DNA of 64,000 nucleotides from assembly GCF_918741285.1 (NCBI RefSeq), contig NZ_CAKKNC010000017.1, positions 43,527 to 107,526 of the forward strand, read 5' to 3'. Below the pieces are notes generated by a model that worked only from the letters and a program-made list of their open reading frames with translations, was not told where the DNA came from and searched no databases. Position numbers and translations under genes: made by a program. This stretch comes from Sphingobium sp. CECT 9361 (GTDB lineage: Bacteria > Pseudomonadota > Alphaproteobacteria > Sphingomonadales > Sphingomonadaceae). Shown here in pieces: positions 46,785-55,905 of this stretch (position 1 is the stretch's first letter; each line of letters begins with the position of its first letter).

Positions 46785-47934
46785 CGGTCGTCTCCTCACC
46801 CAGAAATCGTTCGGTCTCGAACAGACTGTCGGGATCGAAGGCGCGGCGTACTCGCGCCTCCAGCGCGGCAACGCCGGACGGGCGCGGATGATGTGCAGAT
46901 AGTGTCGACCGCATCTCGGAAGGCGCCCGGATCAGCATGGCCTGGCCTCCCGCTGCCTGGGCGATGGCACGAACAGGCGCGGCATCACTGTCAACGGCAG
47001 CCCAAATCCGCCCACCGCCCCAATCGAGGGACCAGCGTGCGCCGAGCGGTTCGATCTTTTCGATAATTTCAGGCGTCCGACCCGGAGGAACATGGAGACA
47101 CCACAGCACCTCACCGTGAAGCGAAACGCCCGTGCCCGCATCGCGCCACAGGGCATCGGCCACTGTCGGATCAATGCGCTCCATCGCGCCATGACCGCCG
47201 AGCAATTGCGGCAACATCGCGCAGCGCGCCTCGACCGAGGGTTCAAAGCCTGTCACGCGAAACAGCGTGGTACCATCGGGATGACGCGCGGCGGCTGATA
47301 CCTCCGCATGACTGCCAAGAGCGCTGGCCATGGCAGAGCAGGATGCGCGGCAATCCAGCCCCTCTATCGCAAGTGTGGCGGACACGCGCGGCCTCGGCAG
47401 AACTTTCACCGTCAGTTCTGTTATCGCGCCCAGCCGACCCCAGCTCCCCGCAAAAAGCTTCGACAGGTCGAAACCGGTCACGTTCTTCACGACCTTGCCA
47501 CCCGCGACGAAGGTTTCAGCGCGCCCGGAAACGGCCGTGAAACCAAGCAGATGATCGCGTGCGCTGCCAGCCGTCACCCGCCCTGATCCGGCCACACCAG
47601 CGGCAATCACACCGCCGATGGTCGCCTTGCCTGACGCTTCTCCGAATATCGGACCATGATCGAACGGCTCGAATGCCAGCATCTGCCGTTCGGAGGCGAC
47701 CAGTGCCTCGATCTCTGCCAGCGGGGTTCCGGCGCGCACGGTGAGGACCAGCTCGGCCGGATCATAATCGACCACGCCAGTGATTGCCGCGAGACTGATA
47801 ACGCGTACGTCGCGGGGCGCGCCAATCAGCGCCTTGCTACCACCGCCACGAATTTCGACGCGAACGCCATCGCGTTTGGCGTCGGCGAGCGCATCGCACA
47901 CATCCTGTGCGGATTGAGGCTTGATATCAGACAT
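46774..47934 (-). CDS. glcE: Glycolate oxidase FAD-binding subunit GlcE
   Basis: The 386-residue second flavin subunit of glycolate oxidase. It has an FAD_binding_4 fold with I-R-G-G-G-S-K-A near residue 30, the G-G-V-I-A-A-G-V-A-G-S-G-R segment and D-L-S-K-L-F-A-G-S-W-G-R-L-G. It is shorter than GlcD, as usual. Its ATG overlaps the glcD stop as TGATG, and it overlaps glcF at the other end, so the three subunits are coupled. Confidence 0.92.
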   Translation of the reverse strand: MSDIKPQSAQDVCDALADAKRDGVRVEIRGGGSKALIGAPRDVRVISLAAITGVVDYDPAELVLTVRAGTPLAEIEALVASERQMLAFEPFDHGPIFGEASGKATIGGVIAAGVAGSGRVTAGSARDHLLGFTAVSGRAETFVAGGKVVKNVTGFDLSKLFAGSWGRLGAITELTVKVLPRPRVSATLAIEGLDCRASCSAMASALGSHAEVSAAARHPDGTTLFRVTGFEPSVEARCAMLPQLLGGHGAMERIDPTVADALWRDAGTGVSLHGEVLWCLHVPPGRTPEIIEKIEPLGARWSLDWGGGRIWAAVDSDAAPVRAIAQAAGGQAMLIRAPSEMRSTLSAHHPRPSGVAALEARVRRAFDPDSLFETERFLGEETTDAD

Positions 47935-49427
47935 CAGAAGCGCGGGATGTCAGGAAAGCGCAGTTGCCCGCCATGCACATGGACGCGGCCCAGCTCGGCG
48001 CAACGGTGCAGTCGGGGGAAGACCTTGCCCGGATTGAGCAGCAACAGCGGATCGAAAGCGCATTTCAGGCGCTGCTGCTGGTTGAGGTCGGTTTCGCTGA
48101 ACATTTCAGGCATCAGATCCCGCTTTTCCACACCCACGCCATGTTCGCCGGTCAACACTCCGCCCACTTCGACGCAAAGGCGCAATATGTCGTTGCCAAA
48201 TTCTTCCGCCTTGTCGAGCTGCCCGGGCTGGTTGGCGTCGTACAGGATCAGCGGGTGGAGGTTGCCATCGCCCGCATGGAACACGTTGGCGACCCCAAGG
48301 CCGTAATGAGTCGAGAGCTCTTCCATCCGCCGCAACACATCGGGCAGGCGACGGCGCGGGATCGTGCCGTCCATGCAATAATAGTCAGGCGCAAGGCGTC
48401 CGACCGCCGGGAATGCAGCCTTGCGTCCGGCCCAAAAGGCGAGCCGCTCCTGTTCATTGTTGGACACGCGCCGAGTGAGTGCGCCATTCTCGGCCGCTAT
48501 GCGATCGATCTCCTCGATCAGATGATCGCATTCGGCAGCAGGACCGTCCAGTTCCACAATCAGCAACGCGCCAACGTCCAGCGGATAACCGACCTTAACG
48601 AATGCCTCCGCGGCGTGAATGGCTGGCTTGTCCATCATCTCCATGCCCGCCGGTATGATGCCCTCTGCAATCACCTGGGCGACGCAGGCGCCCGCCCGCT
48701 CCGCGTCGGGAAAACCGAGCAGGATGGCGCGCGCAGTCTGCGGCTTGGGCAGAATGCGCACGGTGACTTCGGTCACGACACCTAAAAGCCCCTCAGACCC
48801 GACAACCACCCCCAGTAGGTCAAGCCCGGCTGGATCGAGATGCCGGCCGCCTAGCCGGACAATCTCGCCGTCCATGAGCACCAGTTCCACGCCAAGCACG
48901 TTGTTGGTGGTAAGGCCGTATTTAAGGCAATGCACACCGCCTGAATTCTCAGCCACATTACCACCGATCGAACAGGCGATCTGGCTCGATGGGTCCGGCG
49001 CGTAGTAAAAGCCCCTGCCTTCTACCGCCTGCGTGATCGCAAGGTTTGTCACTCCCGGTTGGACGATGGCAATTCGTTCGTCATAGTCAATCTCTATAAC
49101 TTTCTTGAATTTCCCCATACCGAGCAGAACCGCGTCAGCCAGCGGCAAGGCGCCGCCCGACAACGACGTACCAGACCCCCGCGGCACAACCTTTACGCCT
49201 TCGGAATGACACCAGCGCAGCACGGCAGAAACCTGCTCTACCGTGTCGGGCAGAACGACCAGCATCGGGGGCTGGCGGTAGGCCGTGAGGCCATCGGATT
49301 CATAGGGGCGCAACGCATCGATTTCATCGATCACACCGTCACCCGGCACGATGGCGCGCATCGCAGCAATGATTGCTTCCCGCTTTTGAAGGGTAGCAAT
49401 ATCTGGAACAGGCATGGTGATCGACAT
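47934..49427 (-). CDS. glcD: Glycolate oxidase catalytic FAD subunit GlcD
   Basis: Oxidises glycolate (and D-lactate) to glyoxylate. The 497-residue protein has the P-R-G-S-G-T-S-L-S-G-G FAD loop, S-I-G-G-N-V-A-E-N-S-G-G-V-H-C-L-K-Y-G, and the C-terminal T-G-E-H-G-V-G-V-E-K. ATG at 49427 has GGAG seven bases upstream; an ATG four codons later is possible. It heads the glc operon, with the promoter probably in the 475-nt gap before the IclR gene. Confidence 0.93.
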   Translation of the reverse strand: MSITMPVPDIATLQKREAIIAAMRAIVPGDGVIDEIDALRPYESDGLTAYRQPPMLVVLPDTVEQVSAVLRWCHSEGVKVVPRGSGTSLSGGALPLADAVLLGMGKFKKVIEIDYDERIAIVQPGVTNLAITQAVEGRGFYYAPDPSSQIACSIGGNVAENSGGVHCLKYGLTTNNVLGVELVLMDGEIVRLGGRHLDPAGLDLLGVVVGSEGLLGVVTEVTVRILPKPQTARAILLGFPDAERAGACVAQVIAEGIIPAGMEMMDKPAIHAAEAFVKVGYPLDVGALLIVELDGPAAECDHLIEEIDRIAAENGALTRRVSNNEQERLAFWAGRKAAFPAVGRLAPDYYCMDGTIPRRRLPDVLRRMEELSTHYGLGVANVFHAGDGNLHPLILYDANQPGQLDKAEEFGNDILRLCVEVGGVLTGEHGVGVEKRDLMPEMFSETDLNQQQRLKCAFDPLLLLNPGKVFPRLHRCAELGRVHVHGGQLRFPDIPRF

Positions 49428-49902
49428 CAGACGTCTCCACTGCCGCTGAATGAGCGATGCCAAAGTTGGCAGCCCTCGAGCAAAGGGACGCGCGCCGGGT
49501 TCTTCCGCTCTACGGCCATGATGTTGCCACTCTCCCTAGCCATCGGGGAACGAGGCAAGTTGCCTTCCCAAAATCTCGCCTCAAAATTCATCTTCAGCCT
49601 TGTGATAGATATACAATTGAATGTTTTTCGCTCGTTCGCGGCGGCGTTATCGGCCATGCGAACGGCGTCGGGTCCAAGCTTTCCCGCATGCCAAACCAGA
49701 TCTGGACGATACCGGCTCATCGATGGCGATCCGTCATGGAATCAGGATGTCGGCGCTGTTGTTTGCGACCGACCATCCCCATTCCGAGGGAACTTTCCCG
49801 TCCGATGACGTTATTCATATCTTCGCTGCATTTGCCCGGTCGCATTCGAGGCCCATGTGGTGGGATGAGATAGTTGACCAGAATAACATTGCCATTCACC
49901 CA
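49428..49902. other. 475-nt intergenic region upstream of the glc operon
   Basis: No frame here looks like a gene. It must hold the glcD promoter and possibly the end of the IclR transcript. A short AT-rich part is at about 49,600-49,630. I could not identify a clear promoter or an IclR palindrome. Confidence 0.4.
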
Positions 49903-50679
49903 CTAATTAATCGGACGGGCTGGGAATTCCATTCCCGCAAGCGTATATTCGATCTCCGCAGCGGTCTCGTGCAAAAGCTCCAGCACGTCTGCCCTATCTT
50001 TTGCGGTCAACCGATTGCTTCGTGAAATCGAAACCGCCGCCTGAATTTGGCTGACAGCCGAGCGCACGGGGACCGCGAGGCAGAACAACCGCTCAGCGGC
50101 TTCACCATCATCGACCGCATACCCATCGCCACGTACTTTTGCCAATTCCTCCCGCAGGTGCTGTGGTCCGACGATGGTTCGCTCGGTTAGTGGCACGAAC
50201 GGCCCATTGGAGAGGTACGCATCAAGCTCACGATCAGACAATTCCGCTAGCAAAACCTTGCCTATCGCGGTGCAATAGGCCTCCATCTGCATGCCCACCT
50301 TGGTGAACAGCCTGCCGGCACCTTGCCCGGTTTTTATCCTGTAGGTGACCATCTCATTATCAAGCGTGCCAAGCTGAACGATCGCGCCGACCCGGGCAGC
50401 CAGACGGTGCAGCGCAGGACCTGCCACGTTGGCGATCATTTGCTTTTCATCGACTCTGCCCAGCAGGCGCAGCAGGCGGTGACCGGCAGTGTGCTGGCCA
50501 TTGGCTGACCGCACCAGATAGCCCTCAGCAACCAGCGTCGCGACTTGGCGATAGGCTGTCGACAGTGGAATACCCAGATCACGGGCGATCTCGGTCAGGC
50601 CGCGCTGGTCAGCAACAACCTCATCAAGCAGGGCGAGGCTACGCCTGACTACGGCGATCTGTGGCGTTCCCTTTCTCAT
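49903..50679 (-). CDS. IclR family transcriptional regulator (1)
   Basis: A 258-residue regulator with an N-terminal winged HTH (L-T-E-I-A-R-D-L-G-I-P-L-S-T-A-Y-R-Q-V-A-T-L) and a C-terminal IclR effector domain with A-I-G-K-V-L-L-A-E-L and the V-P-V-R-S-A segment. It lies between the glc operon (same strand) and the divergent reductase at 50,916, so it probably controls one or both. The effector is unknown; glyoxylate or a related acid is a reasonable guess. Confidence 0.88.
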   Translation of the reverse strand: MRKGTPQIAVVRRSLALLDEVVADQRGLTEIARDLGIPLSTAYRQVATLVAEGYLVRSANGQHTAGHRLLRLLGRVDEKQMIANVAGPALHRLAARVGAIVQLGTLDNEMVTYRIKTGQGAGRLFTKVGMQMEAYCTAIGKVLLAELSDRELDAYLSNGPFVPLTERTIVGPQHLREELAKVRGDGYAVDDGEAAERLFCLAVPVRSAVSQIQAAVSISRSNRLTAKDRADVLELLHETAAEIEYTLAGMEFPARPIN

Positions 50680-50915
50680 ACGATAAGAAAATAGCAGCCA
50701 GCGACACTGGTGCCAAGCAGTGCCGATCTATAACATGGATGCAGCAATGAGGAGGACACGCTCCATGACCTGCGTTACCCGAGACGCGATCGCGCTTGAG
50801 GTCGATACTACCGTGCTGATGGCTACCAACAGTGCCCTTACAGCGCACAACGGCTTGCTCAGCCACACCAGAGACAAGAACGGCACATCAGGCTGGTACT
50901 GGTTGAAGCGCGGCC

Positions 50916-51827
50916 ATGACGGGAAATAACTATACCCCAAAAGTGGGCTTCATAGGTCTGGGCGACATCGGCGCTCCGATGGCGATGCGCCTGCACGAAA
51001 CAGGCCACGAAGTGGCGGTATGGAACCGCACTACTGCCCGCACACACCCCTTTGCAGCGCAAGGTTTCCCCGTCCCGCATTCTGTATCCGAACTCGCGAC
51101 CATGTGCGATATCGTATGCCTGTGCCTTTCTTCGGCCGAGGCAGTGGCGGACGTCGTTTTCGGGCCAGATGGAATAGCCAGCGCAAGCGCTGCGCCACGG
51201 ATCATTGTCGATCATTCCACCATTTCGCCAAAGGACACCCAGGCCCTTGCGCATCGCCTGTACACGCAAACAGGCACAACTTGGCTTGACGCGCCGGTTT
51301 CCGGGGGCCCCCCAGGCGCCCGGGCAGGCACTCTTGCAATAATGGTTGGGGGACGCCGCGAAGATTTTGAAACGGCCGAGCCGATCCTGGCAAGCCTCGC
51401 AAAGCGGCTGACCCATGTGGGTGACCTGGGCATGGGACAACTCGCCAAGGCCAGTAACCAGATCATCGGCTTCATCACCACCGCAGCTATCGCGGAAGCA
51501 TTTGCCTTTGCGGAAGCGGCTGGACTGTCCGCCAAGACGCTCTCAGAGGCTCTGACCGGAGGTTTTGCGGATTCCACCGTGCTGGGCGAATACAGGCGTG
51601 CGTCCGCTGCTGAGGAAATGGGCGGACTGAAAGGTCTGATCGAAGCCTATATGGATCTGTCTCGCGGCTATATACGCCCGGATTATGTCGGCAAGATTGA
51701 CATCCTCCATAAGGATATCGGTATCGCCGGCGCCATTGCCCAAGCCAATGGAACGCCCATCCCGCTGCTCCATCAGGTCGAGACATTGGGGCGCCTGCTA
51801 CATTATCAGCGGGGCGCTAAAGCATAA
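50916..51827 (+). CDS. NAD(P)-dependent beta-hydroxyacid dehydrogenase (3-hydroxyisobutyrate dehydrogenase family)
   Basis: A 303-residue beta-hydroxyacid dehydrogenase. It has the nucleotide motif V-G-F-I-G-L-G-D-I-G-A-P-M, the substrate motif D-A-P-V-S-G-G-P-P-G-A and the catalytic lysine in G-Q-L-A-K-A-S-N-Q-I. The family includes 3-hydroxyisobutyrate dehydrogenase and tartronate semialdehyde reductase. Beside a glycolate oxidase operon the second is attractive, because glyoxylate can lead to tartronate semialdehyde, but no glyoxylate carboligase gene is in view. Followed by an inverted repeat and SDR genes on the same strand. Confidence 0.85.
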   Translation: MTGNNYTPKVGFIGLGDIGAPMAMRLHETGHEVAVWNRTTARTHPFAAQGFPVPHSVSELATMCDIVCLCLSSAEAVADVVFGPDGIASASAAPRIIVDHSTISPKDTQALAHRLYTQTGTTWLDAPVSGGPPGARAGTLAIMVGGRREDFETAEPILASLAKRLTHVGDLGMGQLAKASNQIIGFITTAAIAEAFAFAEAAGLSAKTLSEALTGGFADSTVLGEYRRASAAEEMGGLKGLIEAYMDLSRGYIRPDYVGKIDILHKDIGIAGAIAQANGTPIPLLHQVETLGRLLHYQRGAKA

Positions 51828-51838
51828 GCCGATACAAG

Positions 51839-51886
51839 CCATTCGTTGCATTTAGACAGGAGACCATTACCGTCTAAAACGAATGG
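51839..51886. repeat. Inverted repeat between the reductase and the first SDR
   Basis: Left arm ccattcgtt-gca-tttagac (51839-51857) and right arm gtctaaa-acgaatgg (51872-51886) pair over 15 bp with a small bulge and a 14-nt loop. There is no T run after it, so it is either a transcript-end stabiliser or a regulator binding site ahead of the SDR genes. Confidence 0.6.
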
Positions 51887-51912
51887 ACTAAAGCAATTCA
51901 GGAGAGTTTGTG

Positions 51913-51990
51913 ATGATACGGTACAGTATGATCGACCGATCTAATGAGCCACGCGCCGCTATGCAGTCTCACGCGCGGGTGTCCGGCTAA
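51913..51990 (+). CDS. Candidate 25-codon upstream ORF, overlapping the SDR start
   Basis: ATG at 51913 is preceded by AGGAGAG with good spacing, and 25 codons lead to TAA at 51988-51990, which overlaps the SDR ATG as TAATG. The peptide (M-I-R-Y-S-M-I-D-R-S-N-E-P-R and on) matches nothing I know. The arrangement suits translational coupling, since the SDR start has no Shine-Dalgarno of its own. Equally it may be chance. Confidence 0.3.
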   Translation: MIRYSMIDRSNEPRAAMQSHARVSG

Positions 51991-52766
51991 TGGTTGGCCT
52001 GGACTTGGGCCTGACCGGAATGCCCGCGATCGTGACCGGCGGCGGGGCTGGCATCGGGCGCGCAACAGCTCTTTTACTTGGTGAAGTCGGTTCCTCAGTC
52101 GCCGTCGTTGATCGGGACGGCGATGCGGCGCGTGCCACTGCAGAGGACATCATCAAGCACGGAGGAAATGCCATTGGCCTGACCTGCGATGTCGGTTGCG
52201 AGCAGGATGTCATCAAGGCCGCCGCCGACGCCGAAGCGGCTCTAGGCGTGATCCGTATTCTGGTGAATAATGCCGGTATTGGCGAATGGCGCGGCATCCT
52301 CGACATTCCGCTGGAAGACTGGAAGAATGTCGTGGACATCAACCTGACTGCCGTATTCCACTTCACGCAGGTCGTCACGCGGCGGATGGTGGATGCCGGC
52401 GTCAGCGGCGCGATCGTCAGTGTGGCGTCTGTTGCCGGCCTGACGGGCATAATGAACCGCAGTTCCTATGTCGCGTCGAAGCACGGGGTTGTCGGGCTGA
52501 CTAAAACACTCGCGCTGGAGCTCGCACCTTATAATATTCGCGTGAATGCCGTCGCGCCCGGCATCGTCTCTACCAATCTGACCTCGAAGCTACTCGGCAA
52601 TGCTGTCGGCGCTGCTCATTCGGCTGCCGTCCATCCATTGGGGCGGGTTGCCCAGCCAAACGAGATCGCAGACGCAATTGTCTACCTCGTTTCGCAGCGG
52701 GCCAGCTTCGTGACGGGTTCGGTCGTCAACGTGGACGGTGGATTTTTGGCAGGCCGGGAAGCCTGA
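51990..52766 (+). CDS. SDR family oxidoreductase (1)
   Basis: A 258-residue classical short-chain dehydrogenase with T-G-G-G-A-G-I-G-R-A for NAD(P), the N-N-A-G motif, the catalytic triad S (S-V-A-S-V-A-G), Y and K (Y-V-A-S-K-H-G), and the closing G-S-V-V-N-V-D-G-G-F. It resembles 3-oxoacyl-ACP reductase FabG, but a degradative alcohol or 3-hydroxyacyl-CoA dehydrogenase is as likely in this setting. Substrate unknown. Confidence 0.88.
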   Translation: MVGLDLGLTGMPAIVTGGGAGIGRATALLLGEVGSSVAVVDRDGDAARATAEDIIKHGGNAIGLTCDVGCEQDVIKAAADAEAALGVIRILVNNAGIGEWRGILDIPLEDWKNVVDINLTAVFHFTQVVTRRMVDAGVSGAIVSVASVAGLTGIMNRSSYVASKHGVVGLTKTLALELAPYNIRVNAVAPGIVSTNLTSKLLGNAVGAAHSAAVHPLGRVAQPNEIADAIVYLVSQRASFVTGSVVNVDGGFLAGREA

Positions 52767-52818
52767 TTGGATCGCACGACGCGACCCACGGCAATACCGC
52801 AGTAATTCAGAAGGTAAC

Positions 52819-53622
52819 ATGGCGATGCATGATCAACAGTTTTCAGGAAAAATGGCGTTTGTCACGGGAGCATCCAGCGGCATCGGTCGAGCGATTGCCG
52901 AAGAACTCGGCGCTCGCGGGATGCAGGTTGTTGTCGCTGACATCGATTTTGTAGGGGCGGAACGCGTCGCTGCAGGCATCGAGGGAGCCTCTGCGATCAA
53001 ACTGGACGTTCGCGACGAAGCAGGCTGGGTTGCTGCGCTGGACCTTGCAGAGGCACGCCACGGGCCGCTCGCCGTGCTGGTCAGCAATGCTGGCGTTATG
53101 GGCAGCACGACTCCTTTCACCGAAACGCCATTATACGCTTGGGAATGGTCCCGCTCCGTTAGCCTTGATGGCGCGTTCTATGGCCTTACCCATGGCGCAC
53201 GTCGCATCCTCGCAGCGGGTACGCCGGGACACATCATTGCCACCTCTTCCATGTCGATCTTCTCGCCGACCGCGCGAACGGGCGTCTATGCCGCCATGAA
53301 GGCCGGGGTCGCGGTCCTCTGCGAAGCGCTGCGTGATGAAATGTCTGACCGCCCCATCGGTGTTTCCGTTCTTGTGCCTGGGGCAGTGAGAACGAATATC
53401 CTTGAATCCAATGCCAGCCGCTCGCCAGACGGTCGCCCAGTCGGAGAAAATCTGGACGAACTTACCGAAATGCTTCGGAACGGGCTGGACCCGGCCCAAG
53501 TGGCCAAACAGGTCGCGGATGCTCTCGGCACCGATAAATTCTGGCTCTTTACCCATCCGGAACTGGAACATCGCATCGACACCCTATTTGCCGAGATGAA
53601 AGCTGCGCTTCACGGAAACTGA
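52819..53622 (+). CDS. SDR family oxidoreductase (2)
   Basis: A 267-residue classical SDR with T-G-A-S-S-G-I-G-R-A, D-I-D at the end of the second beta strand, S-N-A-G-V-M-G, serine in A-T-S-S-M-S and Y-A-A-M-K. The second-strand acid suggests NAD+ and not NADP+ (family rule). ATG at 52819 has AGAAGG close by; the frame is open from 52738, inside the first SDR gene. Substrate unknown; probably the same pathway as SDR 1. Confidence 0.87.
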   Translation: MAMHDQQFSGKMAFVTGASSGIGRAIAEELGARGMQVVVADIDFVGAERVAAGIEGASAIKLDVRDEAGWVAALDLAEARHGPLAVLVSNAGVMGSTTPFTETPLYAWEWSRSVSLDGAFYGLTHGARRILAAGTPGHIIATSSMSIFSPTARTGVYAAMKAGVAVLCEALRDEMSDRPIGVSVLVPGAVRTNILESNASRSPDGRPVGENLDELTEMLRNGLDPAQVAKQVADALGTDKFWLFTHPELEHRIDTLFAEMKAALHGN

Positions 53623-53764
53623 CCTGATCTATTCAGTCGGCACGGTGTACGAAGGCCGAGAAGAGTCGAGGCCGTTGCAGGTGCCGATACTAAAATTGTA
53701 GCGATACCCGAATGGTAAAACCCGAAAAATACGGGGCCGGGATTGCCCAATTGGGAGAAGGAGT

Positions 53765-55837
53765 TTGGTTGATCAGCCGCCACATCGGGACAGGATCGAC
53801 CCTGCTGGCACAGTAGCGGCAGGATCACCGATTTCTGCGCCCAGAGGAAGGATACTGTGGCGGCCCTCCCCTGAGGATATGGAACGCTCCAACATAACCG
53901 CGCTTATGCGGTGGTTGACCGACAAGCGCAGCCTGTCCTTCAGCAACTATGCCGAGCTTTGGGAATGGTCAATCCGCGACCCGGCGCAATTCTGGGGTGC
54001 GCTTTGGGGCTATTTCGGCATCGAAGCTAGCGCACCCTATGAAGCAGTCCTGCACGGCGATACGATACGAGACGCGAGATGGTTTCCCGGCGCGCGCTTG
54101 AACTTTGCGCAACATCTGCTGCGGCATGAAGCCCGCCGCGCAGATCAGACGGCGCTCATCTGCCATGCCGAAGATGGCAGCCGATCCGACTGGAGTTGGT
54201 CGAAACTGGGTTCAACCGTACGGCAAGTCGCAACCGGATTGCGGGCCATGGGAATTCAGCCCGGTGACCGGGTCGTTGGGTATGTGCCCAACATCGCAGA
54301 GGCTGCCGTCGCCATGCTTGCTGCCACGGCGATCGGCGCGGTCTGGTCCAGCTGCAGCCCTGAATTCGGGGCGGCTGCCGCCATTGACCGGTTTGGCCAG
54401 ATCGAACCGAAAGCGCTCCTGGCCGTTTCGCAATATCGCTATGCGGGCAAGGACCATGACAGACTTGCAACGCTGAACGAAATCATCGGTGCATTACCGT
54501 CCCTCGAACACGTCATAGTAATCTCGGACAATACTGATCGGCTTGCCTCAGAACATTGCGACGCATCCACTTGGACATCTCTCACCGCGACACCTGCTCC
54601 TGCGTCTGAAGCGTTTCGGTTCGAAGCTGTGCCAGCGGATCATCCGCTCTGGATCGTCTACACATCGGGAACCTCAGGTCCACCCAAAGCCATCGTGCAC
54701 AGCCATATCGGTGCACTGCTAGGCGCGATGAAGGATCTCAGCTTCCATATAGAAGTATCTGACCAATCAGTACTATTCTTCTACAGTACTACCAGCTGGA
54801 TCGTCTGGAACCTCATGCTAGGCGGCCTGAGCCTAGGCGCACCTGTTGTGATCTACGACGGCAGCCCGTTCCATCCTGGTATCGACAGGCTTTGGGCGAT
54901 TGCGGAACAATCGGGCGCAACTGTATTCGGCACCAGCCCCGGCTTCATTTCAAGGATGATGGACAAGGACTACGTTCCTGTTGCCCATCATGCGCTCACG
55001 CGGCTCGAAGTGGTTGTTCTTGCAGGGGCCGTGGCGGAGGAGGCTGTCTGTAGTTGGCTGGTGACAGCGCTTCCGTCGAGCACGAGAATCGTTTCGCAAG
55101 CGGGGTCAACCGAGATTTGCGGTGGTTATGCGGGCGGCGTGCGATTGCTGCCGACCCGCGCCGGGGAACTCTCCGCTCGCATGCTCGGGATGAATGTGGA
55201 AGCATTCGACGCAAGCATGAAACCAGTGAGGGAGCACCCCGCCGAACTCGTCATCTGCTCTCCTTTCCCCAATGCTCCGCTATACCTGTGGAACGACCCG
55301 AACGGCGTGCGGCTTGCTGAAACCTATCTTTCCGAGGTGCCCGGCAAGTGGAGGCAAGGGGATATCATTACCATCTTCGAGGACGGCGGATGCCGGGTTT
55401 CCGGTCGCTCGGATGCCACGATCAAGCGGCATGGCGTACGGATCGGTAGCAACGAAATCTATCGCGCACTCGTCGGGGAAAGCCTGGTCACCGATGCGAT
55501 TGCCGTTTGTCCCTCGGCAGGCCACTTTCGCGCCCAGTTGCTGCTCTTCGTCCGACTTGCGGGAGGGCGTACGCTGGATGACGAATTGCGCAATCACATT
55601 GCAGATTTGGTCGCGCACAAGCTTAGCCCGCGCCACGTGCCGGACCTAATCCTTGAAGCGCTTGCCGTGCCGTACACCGCGACGGGTAAGCGACTGGAAG
55701 TTCCCCTCCGCCAGTTGCTTGAAGCCCACATTGAAACGGGTCAATTCGCTTCGGCGCTGCAACACGATCCCGATACTGCCGCTTGGTACATAGCATTTGC
55801 TCGCGAGCATTCGAGCAAACAAGAAGAACGCGCTTGA
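53765..55837 (+). CDS. Acetoacetyl-CoA synthetase-like acyl-CoA ligase
   Basis: Activates acetoacetate, or a similar 3-oxoacid, with ATP and CoA. The 690-residue adenylate-forming enzyme has the acetoacetate-CoA ligase N terminus (W-x-P-S-P-E-D-M-E-R-S-N-I-T and F-P-G-A-R-L-N-F-A-Q-H-L-L), core motif Y-T-S-G-T-S-G-P-P-K and C-terminal lysine motif Y-T-A-T-G-K-R-L-E-V-P. The start is TTG at 53765 next to a GAGAAGGAG; the first ATG is at 53879, within conserved sequence. It is the last plus-strand gene; the rest of the catabolic genes face it. Confidence 0.87.
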   Translation: MVDQPPHRDRIDPAGTVAAGSPISAPRGRILWRPSPEDMERSNITALMRWLTDKRSLSFSNYAELWEWSIRDPAQFWGALWGYFGIEASAPYEAVLHGDTIRDARWFPGARLNFAQHLLRHEARRADQTALICHAEDGSRSDWSWSKLGSTVRQVATGLRAMGIQPGDRVVGYVPNIAEAAVAMLAATAIGAVWSSCSPEFGAAAAIDRFGQIEPKALLAVSQYRYAGKDHDRLATLNEIIGALPSLEHVIVISDNTDRLASEHCDASTWTSLTATPAPASEAFRFEAVPADHPLWIVYTSGTSGPPKAIVHSHIGALLGAMKDLSFHIEVSDQSVLFFYSTTSWIVWNLMLGGLSLGAPVVIYDGSPFHPGIDRLWAIAEQSGATVFGTSPGFISRMMDKDYVPVAHHALTRLEVVVLAGAVAEEAVCSWLVTALPSSTRIVSQAGSTEICGGYAGGVRLLPTRAGELSARMLGMNVEAFDASMKPVREHPAELVICSPFPNAPLYLWNDPNGVRLAETYLSEVPGKWRQGDIITIFEDGGCRVSGRSDATIKRHGVRIGSNEIYRALVGESLVTDAIAVCPSAGHFRAQLLLFVRLAGGRTLDDELRNHIADLVAHKLSPRHVPDLILEALAVPYTATGKRLEVPLRQLLEAHIETGQFASALQHDPDTAAWYIAFAREHSSKQEERA

Positions 55838-55905
55838 TCACAAGGCGAGGGACCGCGCGAAGCTAGCAAGCTCCCGCCTAGCTTCCCTGAAGTCGGCGCT
55901 ACTCC

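Noticed and set aside
50720..50929. A 69-codon GTG frame just before the reductase gene
   Set aside because: No ribosome binding site, no family resemblance, and it overlaps the reductase start. More likely promoter DNA.
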